In this document: positions 11,207 through 22,099 of the stretch, piece after piece
Numbering within the stretch: the first letter of the stretch is position 1
Layout: every line of letters starts with the position of its first letter
DNA from: Mesostigma viride
Lineage: Eukaryota > Streptophyta > Mesostigmatophyceae > Mesostigmatales > Mesostigmataceae
Direction of reading: 5' to 3'
Length of the DNA: 64,000 nucleotides
Assembly: GCA_009746045.1 (NCBI GenBank)
Contig: RPFO01000003.1
Location: forward strand, 1,755,039 to 1,819,038
Program-made: the position numbers and the translations under genes
The notes under the pieces: model-generated
Told to the model about the DNA's origin: nothing
The model's input: the letters and a program-made list of their open reading frames with translations, nothing else
Databases searched by the model: none

Positions 11207-13039
11207 CTATATGGCTAAGCGGTATAGAAATTTTATTTTTCCCCTCCCCCCCACCGAGACCACAGGAAGGGCCTCACACGGGAGAGAGAGTCCTACGTGA
11301 GAAAGGAGATCAGGCATGCGAACAGCTGTATGAAAGAGGTAGGCATAGGATTCATCATCAGGTAGTTCACCATACGGGGTTACACCCATAGTAGTAGGAA
11401 CTAGAGTAGTATTGAGAACATCAAGGTCCTCGAAAAAGGAGTAATCTGCACGACGAGAGAGTGCATCTGGTACTATGTTATCTACACCCTTAACATACTG
11501 AAGTTTAAAAGGGGAGAACTGTGCTAAAAACTCCATCCAGCGCGCTTGACGAGGGGTAAGGTTGGGTTGTGAGAGAAGATGGGTAAGAGGGCGGTGATCT
11601 GTCTGGATAACTAATCTATAAGGATCAATCTCACAGGGTTCATTCAGACAAACATCAAATTGAGCACCTTTAAGAAAGTGCTGCCACGCGTGGCAACAGT
11701 ACACCACAGCTAATAGTTCTTGCTGGTGGACGGGATAGTTACGCTCCGCAGGAAGCATTGTCCTAGAGATATACTCGATTGGCTGTAAGCCCTGACCCTG
11801 ATCCTGGAGAAGGACGCCCCCTATAGCTACCTTGCTAGCATCTGTGGCTACAACAAAGGGTTTAGTAGTATCCGGTAGGATGAGTACAGGAGGGGAGAGG
11901 AGTAGGGATTTTAGACACTGAAAAGCCGACTGACATTCACTACTCCAAACAAAGGGGATATCCTTCTTTAATAGATGATTAATAGGAGCTGCTATAGTTG
12001 CGAAACGCGGGATAAAACGCCTATAGTAAGAAGCAATTCCTAGAAAACTACGTACACCTTTAACGTCGGTAGGGGTAGGCCATTCCTGAATTGACTTAGT
12101 CTTATCCGGGTCGGTAGCGACCCCGGCATCTGACAGAACGTGCCCTAAGAATGGGACACTTCTACCAGAGCGAACTTTAGCACGGCGCGCCCATAAAGAA
12201 TTTTCAGCCATGATTTCTAATACTTTCTTTAAATCACGTAGGTGCGTTTCAAAATCAGGAGAATAAATAAGGATATCATCTAAGTAAGCTTGAGCACAAG
12301 AACGGTCATGCTCAGATAAAGAAACAGAGGAGAAGGAAGGATCCTTTAAATCAGAGGACACTTGAGGAAGGTGGGAATTTCCCATAACAGGTCTAAGCAC
12401 TTCATTCATTAACATTTGGAAAGAGGCAGGAGAGTTACAGAGTCCCATAGCCGCTACTCTAAACTGGTAATGCCCAAAAGGGGTAGCAAAGGCGGTTTTG
12501 TGGCAATCCTCAGGAGCTATACGTAGTTGCCAAAAACCATCCGCACAATCTAGTACTGTGAAACAGGTAGAACCTTTAACCTTATTAAATATATCATCAA
12601 TACGAGGTAGAGGGTATTTAGACTTCACAGTAATATCGTTTAGCTTCCTATAATCAGTAACTAGGCGAAACTTGCCATTTGGTTTAGGAACTAACAGGAC
12701 ACCAGCGGAGTAGGGGGAGTTACTAGGCTCTATCAATCCTGCTTCTAATAGTGATACTAAAATCTGTTTTAGTTCCTTTAATTCTGTAGGGCCCATTCTA
12801 TACATCGGAGAGTGCGTAGGAACTGCACCGTCCTTGATAACTACACGGTGTAAAACAGAACGAGGAGGAGGATAAGAAGGAGTCTTTTCTTCAAATACTT
12901 TTGAGGAATCTATCACAGCCATGTATCTTACTATTTCATTTTCAGTAAATCCCACTCCTATTGTATCCACTGTATTTACATCTATATCCACACTATTATT
13001 AGTGATAGGTATCTCTTGTACTTCTAACTGAAGGAACAT
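11207..13039 (-). CDS. pol: Reverse transcriptase - RNase H of Ty3/gypsy Pol
   Basis: A 610-codon frame. The RT domain (about residues 90-290) contains the fingers motif KFRLVTDYRKLN and the catalytic YLDDILIYS loop. A long insert between RT motifs B and C, near residue 220 and rich in Ser and Leu, is unusual. The connection region follows (FLGIASYYRRFI). The RNase H domain begins at FVVATDASKVAIGGVL and includes the later QTDHRPL strand. This enzyme copies element RNA to DNA and removes the RNA. The 5' end should be joined to the protease; the 3' end should run into integrase but is stopped at 11207. Confidence 0.92.
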   Translation of the reverse strand: MFLQLEVQEIPITNNSVDIDVNTVDTIGVGFTENEIVRYMAVIDSSKVFEEKTPSYPPPRSVLHRVVIKDGAVPTHSPMYRMGPTELKELKQILVSLLEAGLIEPSNSPYSAGVLLVPKPNGKFRLVTDYRKLNDITVKSKYPLPRIDDIFNKVKGSTCFTVLDCADGFWQLRIAPEDCHKTAFATPFGHYQFRVAAMGLCNSPASFQMLMNEVLRPVMGNSHLPQVSSDLKDPSFSSVSLSEHDRSCAQAYLDDILIYSPDFETHLRDLKKVLEIMAENSLWARRAKVRSGRSVPFLGHVLSDAGVATDPDKTKSIQEWPTPTDVKGVRSFLGIASYYRRFIPRFATIAAPINHLLKKDIPFVWSSECQSAFQCLKSLLLSPPVLILPDTTKPFVVATDASKVAIGGVLLQDQGQGLQPIEYISRTMLPAERNYPVHQQELLAVVYCCHAWQHFLKGAQFDVCLNEPCEIDPYRLVIQTDHRPLTHLLSQPNLTPRQARWMEFLAQFSPFKLQYVKGVDNIVPDALSRRADYSFFEDLDVLNTTLVPTTMGVTPYGELPDDESYAYLFHTAVRMPDLLSHVGLSLPCEALPVVSVGGRGKIKFLYRLAI

Positions 13040-13091
13040 ACATAATAGGTATCCATATTCTTTAGTTCAGAACGTAATTCGTCATTGGACA

Positions 13092-13850
13092 TTAATACTT
13101 CAGGTATAGGTCTACAGGAGGATCAACAGGTGTAGGAGGAGTAATATCTACCAAGGATAAATTTTCTAATCTATAATGACGTTCTGGTACCCAGTAGGAG
13201 CTATCTGGAAACCAAATGACCATAGTATCATAATTAATAGTGATTTTATTATCCTGATGCCAATCTAATCCTAGTAATACATCAGCTGTAGTGATAGGGC
13301 CTATAGTGGCCGTCAGGTTGACCGTACGTCCTTGTATGACCAGGGGAAGGGACACCGTACCCGGGGAATGACTGGTGCGACCGTCAGCATAATGGACAGT
13401 GACAGTTTTTGTGTGAGGGGTAGGGACTAGTCCTAAACGCCTAACTAGGGCCTCGCTCACAAAGGAGCTAGCCGCACCGCTATCCACTAACACAGAGACA
13501 TTCAAGAGTTCATCAGCATGCAGGAAGGGGTCTACAACAGTATGAGGGACGGTTAAGCCACCATTCAAGAACATAAGAGGACGCACACGTAGTGGTAGGG
13601 ATGATTCAGCTCCTACAGAGGTTATAAAAACAGGCAAGCAAAAATTATTATCTGGGGTACTATCTAAGGACCTGTCCAGGTTACCCCCGGCTGACAGGCC
13701 TACTGTTCCCCCTCCCCCCCAAATCCATAGGAACGAACCCCGAAGAAGACCCTGGCGGAAAAGCCACTGCTGGAGGGTCACGAGGGATTGAAGAGGGTGC
13801 GGGAGCCTGATTATCATAGGGGAACCCTGGGGATCCTGTCTGCACAGCAT
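13092..13850 (-). CDS. Retropepsin-type aspartic protease (Pol N-terminus)
   Basis: A 252-codon frame overlapping the end of gag in a different frame. The catalytic loop reads LVDSGAASSFVSEAL, the D-S/T-G motif of retroviral-type aspartic proteases. Downstream is the hydrophobic ADVLLGLDW strand typical of the Ty3/gypsy protease flap and second half. The protein would cut Gag-Pol inside the particle. The first ~60 codons are shadow sequence of gag rather than protease proper. The frame closes at 13092, about 50 bases before the RT frame opens; in related elements these are continuous, so a frameshift is likely here. Confidence 0.82.
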   Translation of the reverse strand: MLCRQDPQGSPMIIRLPHPLQSLVTLQQWLFRQGLLRGSFLWIWGGGGTVGLSAGGNLDRSLDSTPDNNFCLPVFITSVGAESSLPLRVRPLMFLNGGLTVPHTVVDPFLHADELLNVSVLVDSGAASSFVSEALVRRLGLVPTPHTKTVTVHYADGRTSHSPGTVSLPLVIQGRTVNLTATIGPITTADVLLGLDWHQDNKITINYDTMVIWFPDSSYWVPERHYRLENLSLVDITPPTPVDPPVDLYLKY

Positions 13851-15429
13851 TCAGCCTACTAGGGGTAGCTGAAGGAATGCGTCCTGAAGTGGGACGAATA
13901 GGAGCACGCTGAGGGGTACGAGGAGGGCGAGCGTCGGGATGAGGGGGAGCACCCGAAAGGAACTTGGGGCACTCACGTTTAAGATGACCTACTTCCTTAC
14001 AATGATAGCAGGTAATATGAGAGACATCCAGAGCTGAAAGGTCAGTCACACAGATATCTAATTCTTCTACATAGGAGTTCTCCTCCTCAGGGGTAAGGCT
14101 AATATTATTAATACGGGAACGGGTAGGAAGAGAAGGTGTGGAGAAGAAATCTGCTACTCGTAAAAGATGCTGGCGCACATGCTTGAGGGGCAGGTCAGTA
14201 AAACGGTAGGCAGAGAACTGGCGCTTGACTTCACGCAATAAGGGTCTACTGAGGCCCTGAAGGAAGCGAGCACGTACTTCTGCACCCGACAAATCCCTAA
14301 TTCGTACCATCTGAGCATCAAACTCTTTCATATATTCTTTGAAGGACTTGGTACCCTGCTGCAAGGTGCCAAAGGATAATCTATCCTGCCAATCTGCATC
14401 GGGAGGGACTAAATGGTTCTCTAAACGCTTGAACAATTCTGCTACAGAGTTTGGGTAGGCATGAGAGGCAAGAGACTCACACTGGATGAGGTTAGCAAGT
14501 TCAGGAGTAATGCAGGTAGTAAGATAATGAGGAACTAGTACAGCATCAGAGAGGCGCCACCTATTGTGGTTCTGCCAGGACTCTGTGTTCTGGGTGAGCA
14601 ACATAATGAAGGTGAAAAACTGTTGAGGGGTAGACTTGACATCCAGCTTAGGAAGGTTGGCAAAGAGGGGAAGAGCAGGAGGCTTAGGGGGATTAGAAGA
14701 ATCAGTTTTTCCCATAGGGCCACTATCTTCCACTGCTACATAAGCGGGATAGAAGGAAGGGATAGGAAAAGTCTTGGGTAGGGGTCTAGAGGGAGCCACC
14801 GTTTCAGGATGGTGCCCATAGGAGAAGGGGACAGTATATTGCTCACGAAGAGAGGAATAGGCAAAATGATCATAATTCCTATCATCTAGGGGCATGGTAC
14901 TGAAATCATTATTAACTTCTAAATCAGCCACACGGGTAGGAACCTGGGCAGCCTCATAGGCCGTCTCAGGGTAGGACCAGGAAGCAGGTGGGTAAAAGGG
15001 AACTGCACTAGGGCGCCCAGAAGGGCCGACAGGGGCCGAGGTACGACCCGTGTTAATAGCAGGCATTGAAGGCACAGGGTGGGAAGGAGGCCTAGGAGCA
15101 TTGTTAGTGTGTGAGGACCTGCTGGAGGGGTGAGCCAAGGTTGCAGAAGGGGCAGGGGCCTGGTTCACAACGAAAGAAGGTTCCTCACTAAATCTGACTT
15201 GGGAAATACGTTGTTCATAGGTAGGTGGGGTAATTGAGGGACGACGGCGACCACCAGCAACAGGAGAAGGAGGTGAGGTACGCAGAATACCTTGAGGAGT
15301 GAGATGGTGTACCGTTTCCAAGGAGTCCCGTCGGTTACCACGAGTATTGTTATTGTTAGTGTTATTAGTAGTAGTATTATTATTATTATTGGTAGGTATA
15401 GGCGACATATCTCCACCCACTGGATCCAT
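13681..15429 (-). CDS. gag: Gag polyprotein of Ty3/gypsy element
   Basis: Open frame of 582 codons starting at an ATG at 15429. The N-terminal 200 residues are rich in Asn, Thr, Pro and Ser, including a low-complexity Asn/Thr stretch at about residues 13-30. The middle (about 230-410) has the hydrophobic and charged pattern of a retrotransposon capsid domain. A CCHC zinc knuckle, CYHCKEVGHLKREC, sits near residue 485. The Arg/Pro-rich tail after it may bind nucleic acid. The 3' end overlaps the protease frame by 170 bases in another frame, as expected for frameshifted Gag-Pol. Gag would form the particle that packages element RNA. Confidence 0.85.
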   Translation of the reverse strand: MDPVGGDMSPIPTNNNNNTTTNNTNNNNTRGNRRDSLETVHHLTPQGILRTSPPSPVAGGRRRPSITPPTYEQRISQVRFSEEPSFVVNQAPAPSATLAHPSSRSSHTNNAPRPPSHPVPSMPAINTGRTSAPVGPSGRPSAVPFYPPASWSYPETAYEAAQVPTRVADLEVNNDFSTMPLDDRNYDHFAYSSLREQYTVPFSYGHHPETVAPSRPLPKTFPIPSFYPAYVAVEDSGPMGKTDSSNPPKPPALPLFANLPKLDVKSTPQQFFTFIMLLTQNTESWQNHNRWRLSDAVLVPHYLTTCITPELANLIQCESLASHAYPNSVAELFKRLENHLVPPDADWQDRLSFGTLQQGTKSFKEYMKEFDAQMVRIRDLSGAEVRARFLQGLSRPLLREVKRQFSAYRFTDLPLKHVRQHLLRVADFFSTPSLPTRSRINNISLTPEEENSYVEELDICVTDLSALDVSHITCYHCKEVGHLKRECPKFLSGAPPHPDARPPRTPQRAPIRPTSGRIPSATPSRLNAVQTGSPGFPYDNQAPAPSSIPRDPPAVAFPPGSSSGFVPMDLGGRGNSRPVSRG

Positions 15430-15522
15430 CTTTAATTACGTAAAGGAATAGGAATCAAAAGAAGAAAGCAACAAAAGAAAAAGGAAAAACCTTGAAGGTC
15501 TGCAGCAGGAACAAAATTAAAA

Positions 15523-15768
15523 TCAATCCTTTTTAACAACAGTAATGGATAGGGAACCAAACTCCAAAGTGAGAGGAGTATCTGAAGCAGATGCAGCCCG
15601 TTTAGGGGGAGAAGAAGGAGGGGTAGCAAAGACTAGAGCTTCTACTGGAGGGCGACCATGAGGAATAGGGCGTACATGCAGGCCTAAATCTGTTTGGCTA
15701 TGATCTATAAGGAACTGCTGAGCTTCTTCAAAGGACATAAATTTCTTATACCTAATTACGTTATACAC
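15523..15768 (-). CDS. Small leader ORF upstream of gag
   Basis: An 81-codon frame just upstream of gag on the same strand, with a possible inner start at 15738 (MSFEEAQQF). The N-terminal half is amphipathic; the C-terminal half is Pro/Ser/Lys-rich and ends VVKKD. It could be an element-encoded leader peptide or the real gag N-terminus separated by a frame break. No domain is recognised. Confidence 0.25.
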   Translation of the reverse strand: MYNVIRYKKFMSFEEAQQFLIDHSQTDLGLHVRPIPHGRPPVEALVFATPPSSPPKRAASASDTPLTLEFGSLSITVVKKD

Positions 15769-17018
15769 GATTCTGAACGATCTTCCTAGCGTCGGACCAA
15801 GAAAGGAAAATGGAGGACCATTGAGGCGTAATCACTACGTAATATTTAGCTAGACTATTATCGCTAGAAGAATGGGAAGGAGCAGTAAAAGATCGCCGTT
15901 GGCTCATGGTAACGCACCTGGTAGGTCTTGAGCAGTCAAATGAGGAGAACGAGGAGAAGGCGACTTATCTCGGGTGTCTGAAACCGAACCAGATTGACGA
16001 CGCACGTAGGGACGATGTTTCCAGCGCCAGGTGGTCGTAAGTATCCGGTTTCAAGAATTCTGCGTCCGGCGAAGGGTCGTCTAAATACGAAGCAGGCACG
16101 ATGCAGAAAAAGGGTAATCTACGAGACGCTAGCCGTCTCTCTATCGTCGAACCAAAACCAGCAACTGTCTACGGCAGTAAACCATCTTTCTAAGGAAACA
16201 AGACGAGGAGCAGGAGCTATATACGAAAGGATTTTCCGCTTCGAGCAGGTCTAACGTCTAGGCAGGGCGTGTCCTGAATCAGGCAGCACTATCCTCCTAG
16301 CTTGACGGCGACCCGCCCATTACCTGTCAAGTACGTGTCGTCTTCTTTTTCCCAGCCGCGGAAGGGTTGATTCAATGACGTATGTTGCAAAGGATCGTCG
16401 TCTCGCTCTCTATCTAAACTACCTCCGAGTCCATTGTTACGCCGCAAGCCTCGGCCGCCACCTCTACCTCTACCTGTCCTGATACTACCTAAACTAGTGA
16501 GGCTGCTTCTATATACACCCCTAGCGAAAGACGACCGAGACGAACCAGATCTCAATGCATTTACATATGTACTACTGTAATATGCCATAGGCCATTTAAT
16601 CAAACCCGTTTACTCCAGGAAAAGAGGAAGGAAACACAACTAAACTGCCGTGACCCAAGCTAATATGTGTTAATTCATTTAACACACGCCGAGTGACCAC
16701 ACAAGGAGTGGAACGTGCATAAATGGTCACCAACGGTCCAACAGGCTCGGGCCGACCTGGCCCTCGCCTGCAGAAACACAGAAACACAAGCAGGTGCACA
16801 GATGCACGCCTGTCCACTACATTCTACAAAAGGATAAGGACCACTAATATAGTACGCGGCGCGGCGCCCAAAGGCACCCACTATACCACAGTACTGTTAC
16901 GGGGACAATCATGTCCAAACTAGAACTGCACGTAACCTAGGAACAACCGAGGCCAAGGACCTAATTTACGTCCGTAACTACAACGAATTGTTACGCGACG
17001 TAACAGTTGCATGCATGA
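15769..17018. other. Leader/LTR candidate region and unique spacer
   Basis: This is where the 5' LTR and primer-binding site of the minus-strand element should lie, but with no second LTR to compare I cannot mark their edges. A minus-strand open frame at 16289-16603 encodes 104 residues with an Arg/Gly-rich centre (GRGRGGGRGLRR) and could be chance or an element-encoded RNA-binding peptide. No other gene is apparent up to the LINE at 17.02 kb. Confidence 0.4.
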
Positions 17019-18257
17019 CCCACCCTACCGACTGAGCTAGCGATCTGATCTACACTGATGACACGACACTCGTGGAGACCCCGAAGTCCACCCAACTCTG
17101 GCTGGCTGGATAGCTTGTCACTGGAAGCGCGGGCGGTGGGGCCGGCTTATGATCAGCAAGAAAACGGAGGTCACGCATCATGGCCATTCAATGGCTTCCA
17201 GTCCCTGCTGGGACGACCCCACCCACCCTCCTCCTGCTGGGGCCGGCAGCCCCGTCCCATCGGCGACTCGCTTCCAAAGCTCCTTGGCACTGCTGGCTCT
17301 CCTCCACTGCGCACGACATCAACACCCGCATTGGCCAGGCCTGGGCGGCCCTACCTACGCCGCCTCGACAGATTTTGGACATGTCGCTACCCGAGTGAGC
17401 GGCGCAAGCGCATTCTGTTCAATTAAGGCCCTTGTCCTCAGCATCCTGGCTTTACGGCTGCCAGGCGTGGACTTTGGACAAGGTGCTGAGCAAGCAGCCA
17501 GCATGACGGTATACTGTCACTCGAATGCTCTGTCATGCACATCGTCGGTGCATGTCGATCCGCTACCAAGATGAGCGCCGCATGCACCCGGGCCGAGCTC
17601 TACTGCGAGCTCCCTCTTGTCACCCATACCGGCCATCCGACATCGCCGCCTCCTATTTGCCGGCGGCCATCAGTTGCCCGCACAGACCAGGTGAATACCG
17701 ATGCGGGCCCTGCGGGCGGGCCAACCAGGTAGACACATCCTCCTATGGCAGGGTCCCCTTGTCCCCTCGCAACCCACTGGCAAACTTGCGCGCCCCGGAC
17801 CTACATATGCATGTGACACAATTGCTTGAGGATGCAAGGCTTCTGGGATCATCTGTAATCCGTGCCCGCATGATAGACAAGGAGAAATGGGCTGCCGTCT
17901 GCGATAAGCACCTTCCTGAGGGGCATGCTCCTGTTTTCTCCCCACGGGCCCCGCGACCCATCATGGCTATCTAATGCAGGGTAGAAGTCCGCAGGTGGAC
18001 TGAGATTAAATTGCCCCTGAGGATAGGCGCGCTACACTACCGCCTCGTCTGCCATTACAGTAGAGGACAGAGCTCTCAGATGAGGATTATATCCCCCTCT
18101 AGTAGTGACTTTAATTATGGTTGGGGCATGATGCGGACGATCGATATATATTGTAACTTTCGTGAACTGAATTATTTTCTAATTGAGATGAGCATTGTAC
18201 TCCATGGCATGCCCATGCACATGACACGCAAGTACTTACTTGAATCAATGGGTCTGT
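17019..18257 (+). mobile_element. LINE copy A, 5'-truncated
   Basis: The copy begins abruptly inside the reverse transcriptase just before the catalytic loop (here YTDDT, where copy B has YADDT). It continues through the thumb-type segment (DINTRIGQAWAAL), the ALLRAPSCH region and a C-terminal stretch shared with the copy at 22.1 kb. The 3' end shows a short ACTTACTT tail at about 18235. Many frameshifts and stops are present. Truncation at the 5' end is typical of target-primed reverse transcription. The internal 30-base segment at 17700-17740 gives the uninterrupted sequence of the site where copy B is split. Confidence 0.8.
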
Positions 18258-18439
18258 ATAGAGAAAATCAGTATGTCCAGACAAGAACAACCAGGCCGGA
18301 TATGCCATGGAACATAAAAGCCAGTTGTCTCCGTGAGGTTGTCTCCTTATTGATAAAGCCAGTGAACCCTGGGTATGCCCCTAAAAAACCTCAGGTTCCG
18401 GGAGAGGCCTTAATATTCTCACAAACCGGCACCTCTTCG

Positions 18440-19748
18440 AATGAGTTCCAAGCCTGTCTGAGGCAACTGGACATTTCGGCAGCCCTACTGCACCCGGGCT
18501 CTACAAGGGCAAGGGGTCCGCCGCGGATACCGGCAACTACCGCGGCGTATGCCTCCATGCAAAGCTGCGTGCTGATTGCTGAAAGTCTTCGATCATGCGT
18601 CTCCTGCTGAACCGCGTGCGCGCCAGCCTCGATCCCCACCTAGGTGAGTCCCAGATGGGCTTCCGTGTTGGTCGCAATTGTGTTATGGTCACCATTTGAC
18701 CGCGCGCGGCCTGGTCGAGGAAGTGGGCCGCCTGGCCCCCGGCCTCTTGCCATTGCTATTGATCTTCGTGGATTATACACCAAGGCATTCGATACGGTTA
18801 TATGGGACGCCCTGTGGTACGTGGTCCTTCACCTGTTCCGTGTCCCATCGTACATCGTTGAGATCATCCGCCAGTTCTATGAAGGGTCCCAAGCCCAGGT
18901 CCGCGTACCGCCGACGGCGGACGTCACTCCGGCGTTTTCCCTGCACACCGGGGTGTGGCAGGGCTGTGTGCTCTCCCCATATCTATTCATCATTATGGTG
19001 GACTATCTATATTATGCGGCGTGCACACTGAGCCCGCTTCGCCCGGGTGGAGGGGCGCCCGCGCCGGGGATTGACGTCACGGAGTACGCCAGCTACGGCG
19101 GGGTTGACCCACCCTACCGCCTGAGAGATCTGATCTACGCTGATGACACGACACTAGCTCGTGGAAAACCCGGAGTCAGCCTAACTCTGGCTAGACAGCT
19201 TATCACTGGAAGCGCGGGCGGTGGGGCTTATGATCAGCAAGAAAACGGAGGTCTGATGGCCATCGGCTTCCTGCTGGGATAGCCCCACTAACCCTCCTCT
19301 TGCTGGACAGCAGCCCCGTCCCCCCGGCGACTCGCTTCAAGCTCCTTGGCAGTTGGCTTCCCTCGATCCACGGCCGACGACATCAACACCCGCATTGGCC
19401 AGGCCTGGGCGGCCCTCCGCCACCTCGACAGGCTCTGGACCTGCCGCTACCTGAGTGAGCGACACAAGCGCATTCTGTTCAAGGCCCTTGTACGTCCTCA
19501 GCATCCTCCTTTATGGCTGCAAGGCGTGGACCCTGGACCAGGCGCTGAGCCAGCAGCTTGACAGCACCGTCACTCGAATGCTCCGTCATATCCTCGGCGT
19601 CCGCTACCAAGAACGCCGCACCGGCCCGGGCCGAGCTCTACTGCGAGCTCCCTCTTGTCACCCACACCATCGATCCGACACCGCCGCCTCCTCTTTGCCG
19701 GCCATCTTGCCCGCACAGACCAGGTGAATACCGATGTGGGCCCTGCCA
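18440..19748 (+). mobile_element. LINE copy B, upstream half (reverse transcriptase)
   Basis: Degenerate non-LTR reverse transcriptase. Recognisable motifs in order: LYKGKGSAADTGNYRGV (RT motif 1, near 18500), LLNRVRASLDPHLGESQMGFR (18602-18664), AIDLRGLYTKAFDTV (18760-18800), GVWQGCVLSPYLF (18950-18990) and IYADDTTLA (19135-19160). Then comes the post-RT segment DINTRIGQAWAALRHLDRLW and a RRLLFAGHLARTDQV end near 19690. Stops and frame changes show it is dead. It is cut at 19748 by the 2.36-kb insertion and resumes at 22104. Confidence 0.85.
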
Positions 19749-19749
19749 T

Positions 19750-19785
19750 GTTTTTTTTTTTAGAACGCGATATACTGCGTTGTAA
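19750..19785 (+). repeat. Left terminal inverted repeat, hairpin-forming
   Basis: Twelve or so T residues followed by an imperfect palindrome around AACGCGATATACTGCGTT. It pairs with the right terminus at 22067-22099 in inverse orientation with about five mismatches over 33 bases. Confidence 0.65.
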
Positions 19786-20828
19786 GCTATTTATAGAACA
19801 CGTCATAACATCTAGGGAAATTTTTTTCATAGTCATGTGTATACTTTCCTGAAAGCCCATATTAAATCAAAGGATTTTTTGAGCTATAGCTCTGAGTATA
19901 CTCAGACCTACAAAATGCTAATTCATTAGAGAGATACACTGGTTTGAATACAGGGGGGTCTGACCATGACCGCGATTTGTTGACCCTAGGTCACAAGTCA
20001 TGTGCTTATTCACAAATGGTTCATGAAAAAAATCTGGCTTCTTGCACGAGCTATGGGCAACATATGCAGGCTCTGTGGAACAAAACTCAGGCCCGCATTG
20101 GGCCACTGGAGCTATTTATTATTAGCATTATACAATTACAACGTAGTACAACGCAGTGGGAAAAATGAGAGCCCTTCACAACATGACCCAACGACACGAG
20201 CCATAAGCACGTGACTGCGTCACGTGGGTGCCTATACAGAGTAAAGGAACCTTCAACCCTATATACACAGCGAGAAGGAGGGAGGGCGCCCTAGCTTCTC
20301 TCACTGCCGCAGGTGGGCAGGCCACAGAGCGCTCTCTCCACGGCATGCATGGTGCCGGGGCGCAACACTGTGGGTGCAATGCACGAGCCCCATAAACGGG
20401 GATATCATGAGCTAGGAGGGTCAAAACGTTGAAAATAGGTGTTGTATAAGTTATACAGCATCAAACATGCATGCATCAAACATCATGACTGGATGACATA
20501 ATATGACTGAACCAGGCAGCCATAGCCAAAGCATCATCCACTCTCACAACGTGTTGAGCACATGCCTTGTGGGAAGGGAGACACTGGGTTTTCATTCCAT
20601 AACGTGTGCAATACTGAAAGAAAGAGGCATGTGTAATGCAAGGCTTGGATAGCTAGGTTGAGTGATCCATGAGCTTACATGCAGGCAAAGATGACGCTGG
20701 AATGCATGCTAGCAAATGGTGGCAAGATGCAAACAACGCATGATTATACACCATGATTATGGGCACCTAGCTGATCTTCTTGCACAATCAACGCAGTATA
20801 AACCATCAATATCCAATCCTCACGATAT

Positions 20829-21232
20829 TCTGATCAGGCACTCCGCAAAGGTGAAAACCATTTGCGTTCAGTGCCGGGCCGCGGAAAACGCGGAAAAACG
20901 CGATCTGCAAATGAATCCAACCGGAATCGAACTGGGGACCTCTCGCACCAATTTTGCTGACTATAGGACGGACGTCTCCGGTTACCATGGCATCGCCAAC
21001 TTACACCTACAGTCATCCGCAAAAGTTCTCCTGTCCGGGGAGTGATGCAAGCCTTTCGGATTTGGTACTAGATAAATCACTCGAGATCTGTGTGTAGGAG
21101 TACTACACACGTGTCTGCACGCGAGACTTGTTCAGTCTCGCAACGTGAGACGGGCTGAACACGGCTGAAACCTTCTTTAGTAGAAGGGGGCGTAGCCGGT
21201 ACTATCGAAATCAGCCAAGCGTATATTCTGAT
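20829..21232 (-). mobile_element. SINE with 25-bp target-site duplication (long form)
   Basis: A 404-bp insertion flanked by a perfect 25-base direct repeat at 20804-20828 and 21233-21257. On the minus strand the 3' half contains a tRNA-like module: TATAGTCAGCAAAA resembles an A box and GGTCCCCAGTTCGATTCC an internal RNA polymerase III B box. The element ends GTGCCTGATCAGA. The 5' half (21035-21232) is a second module with a small hairpin (CTTCTTTAGTAGAAG) that recurs alone at 61.72-61.93 kb. A long target duplication implies mobilisation by a LINE. Confidence 0.75.
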
Positions 21233-22066
21233 CATCAATATCCAATCCTCACGATATATTCACGGCTTGACGACGTATACAGCACCTAAATTCTGCACAA
21301 CTGCAACCTACTATGGCTGACATGCAAGCAACGTCGAGTAGGATGGCGGTCTTAGAGAGGCTGGGCAGAGGTCGGTAGAAATAAGTGGAAAACTGGCAGA
21401 AACTAGGTAGAAACACGATATACTTACGCCTGCAAGCACTATTGAGCCGGTGGCAGAGGCCATTTCCAGGAAAATACAGCATACCGTAGCAATAGCCACG
21501 GTCACGCCTTACGCTATTTGCAGGCACCATCATGCCCAGAGCTACCCAATAAAAGTCTGCACAAATCTCGGTTTAGCCGAGAGTCCGGGCGTTCGGAATG
21601 AATAAACATGTGTTAAGAAGTCGAAACACCATGGAAATACCAATCATGGTGCCGCATCAGACCCGAGTCTTGCCGTAATAATATGTATGCCGGTTTCGAT
21701 CCAGGGTTTCCGCATGAAAGTTGGGTGAGAAACTGGAAAAATCTACGTTTCCTTTGCCCCGGTACCTCAACAAACTCGTAGAAACCTAATTATCAACCTT
21801 TGAACGCATCATCATGGTCGTGCCACCCAACAACCACTGAAATTCGCGCGAAAACTGGCGAGATCTACCTGCCGCCATCGCCGTCGTCTTCACCTTCGTC
21901 CCGCGAAAAATGCCTGATTTCAGTGGTACATATTTGTTTGCAGCTGTCACAAAAAAAAATCCAAAAAATACCAGGATTTTTTCTTGAGTTCTACGGGATG
22001 TAACGAGGCCGTCCACCGAGTTTCAGACCGAAAATCTCGTATCTACTGTGCCTGCCACGTGTCAGA

Positions 22067-22099
22067 TTACAACGCGATACATCGCGTTGTAAAAAAACA
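22067..22099 (-). repeat. Right terminal inverted repeat, perfect hairpin
   Basis: The sequence TACAACGCGAT, AC, ATCGCGTTGTA is a perfect 11-base inverted repeat with a 2-base loop, followed by a run of seven A. Reversed, it matches the left terminus at 19750-19785. Confidence 0.7.

Larger units (their letters stand above)
7106..15768 (-). mobile_element. Ty3/gypsy chromovirus-type LTR retrotransposon, readable copy
   Basis: Minus-strand element, read from high to low coordinates: leader, gag (15429-13681), protease, RT/RNase H, integrase, chromodomain (ending 9571) and a GC-rich third ORF (9494-7180). The order PR-RT-RH-IN plus a chromodomain is that of Ty3/gypsy chromoviruses. The coding region is cut by a few frame breaks (13092-13040, 11207-11096, around 10060, and in ORF3), so the copy as assembled is probably inactive. 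I could not find either LTR, a primer-binding site or a target-site duplication. The 3' side runs straight into the inverted copy. Confidence 0.85.

Noticed and set aside
16289-16603. Confident RNA-binding protein gene
   Set aside because: An Arg/Gly-rich stretch alone in a 104-codon frame near a retroelement is too weak; noted only in the spacer description.
20915-20990. A genuine tRNA gene
   Set aside because: The A and B box resemblance is good, but the flanking sequence does not fold into a proper acceptor and anticodon arm, and the module is part of a SINE with target duplications.
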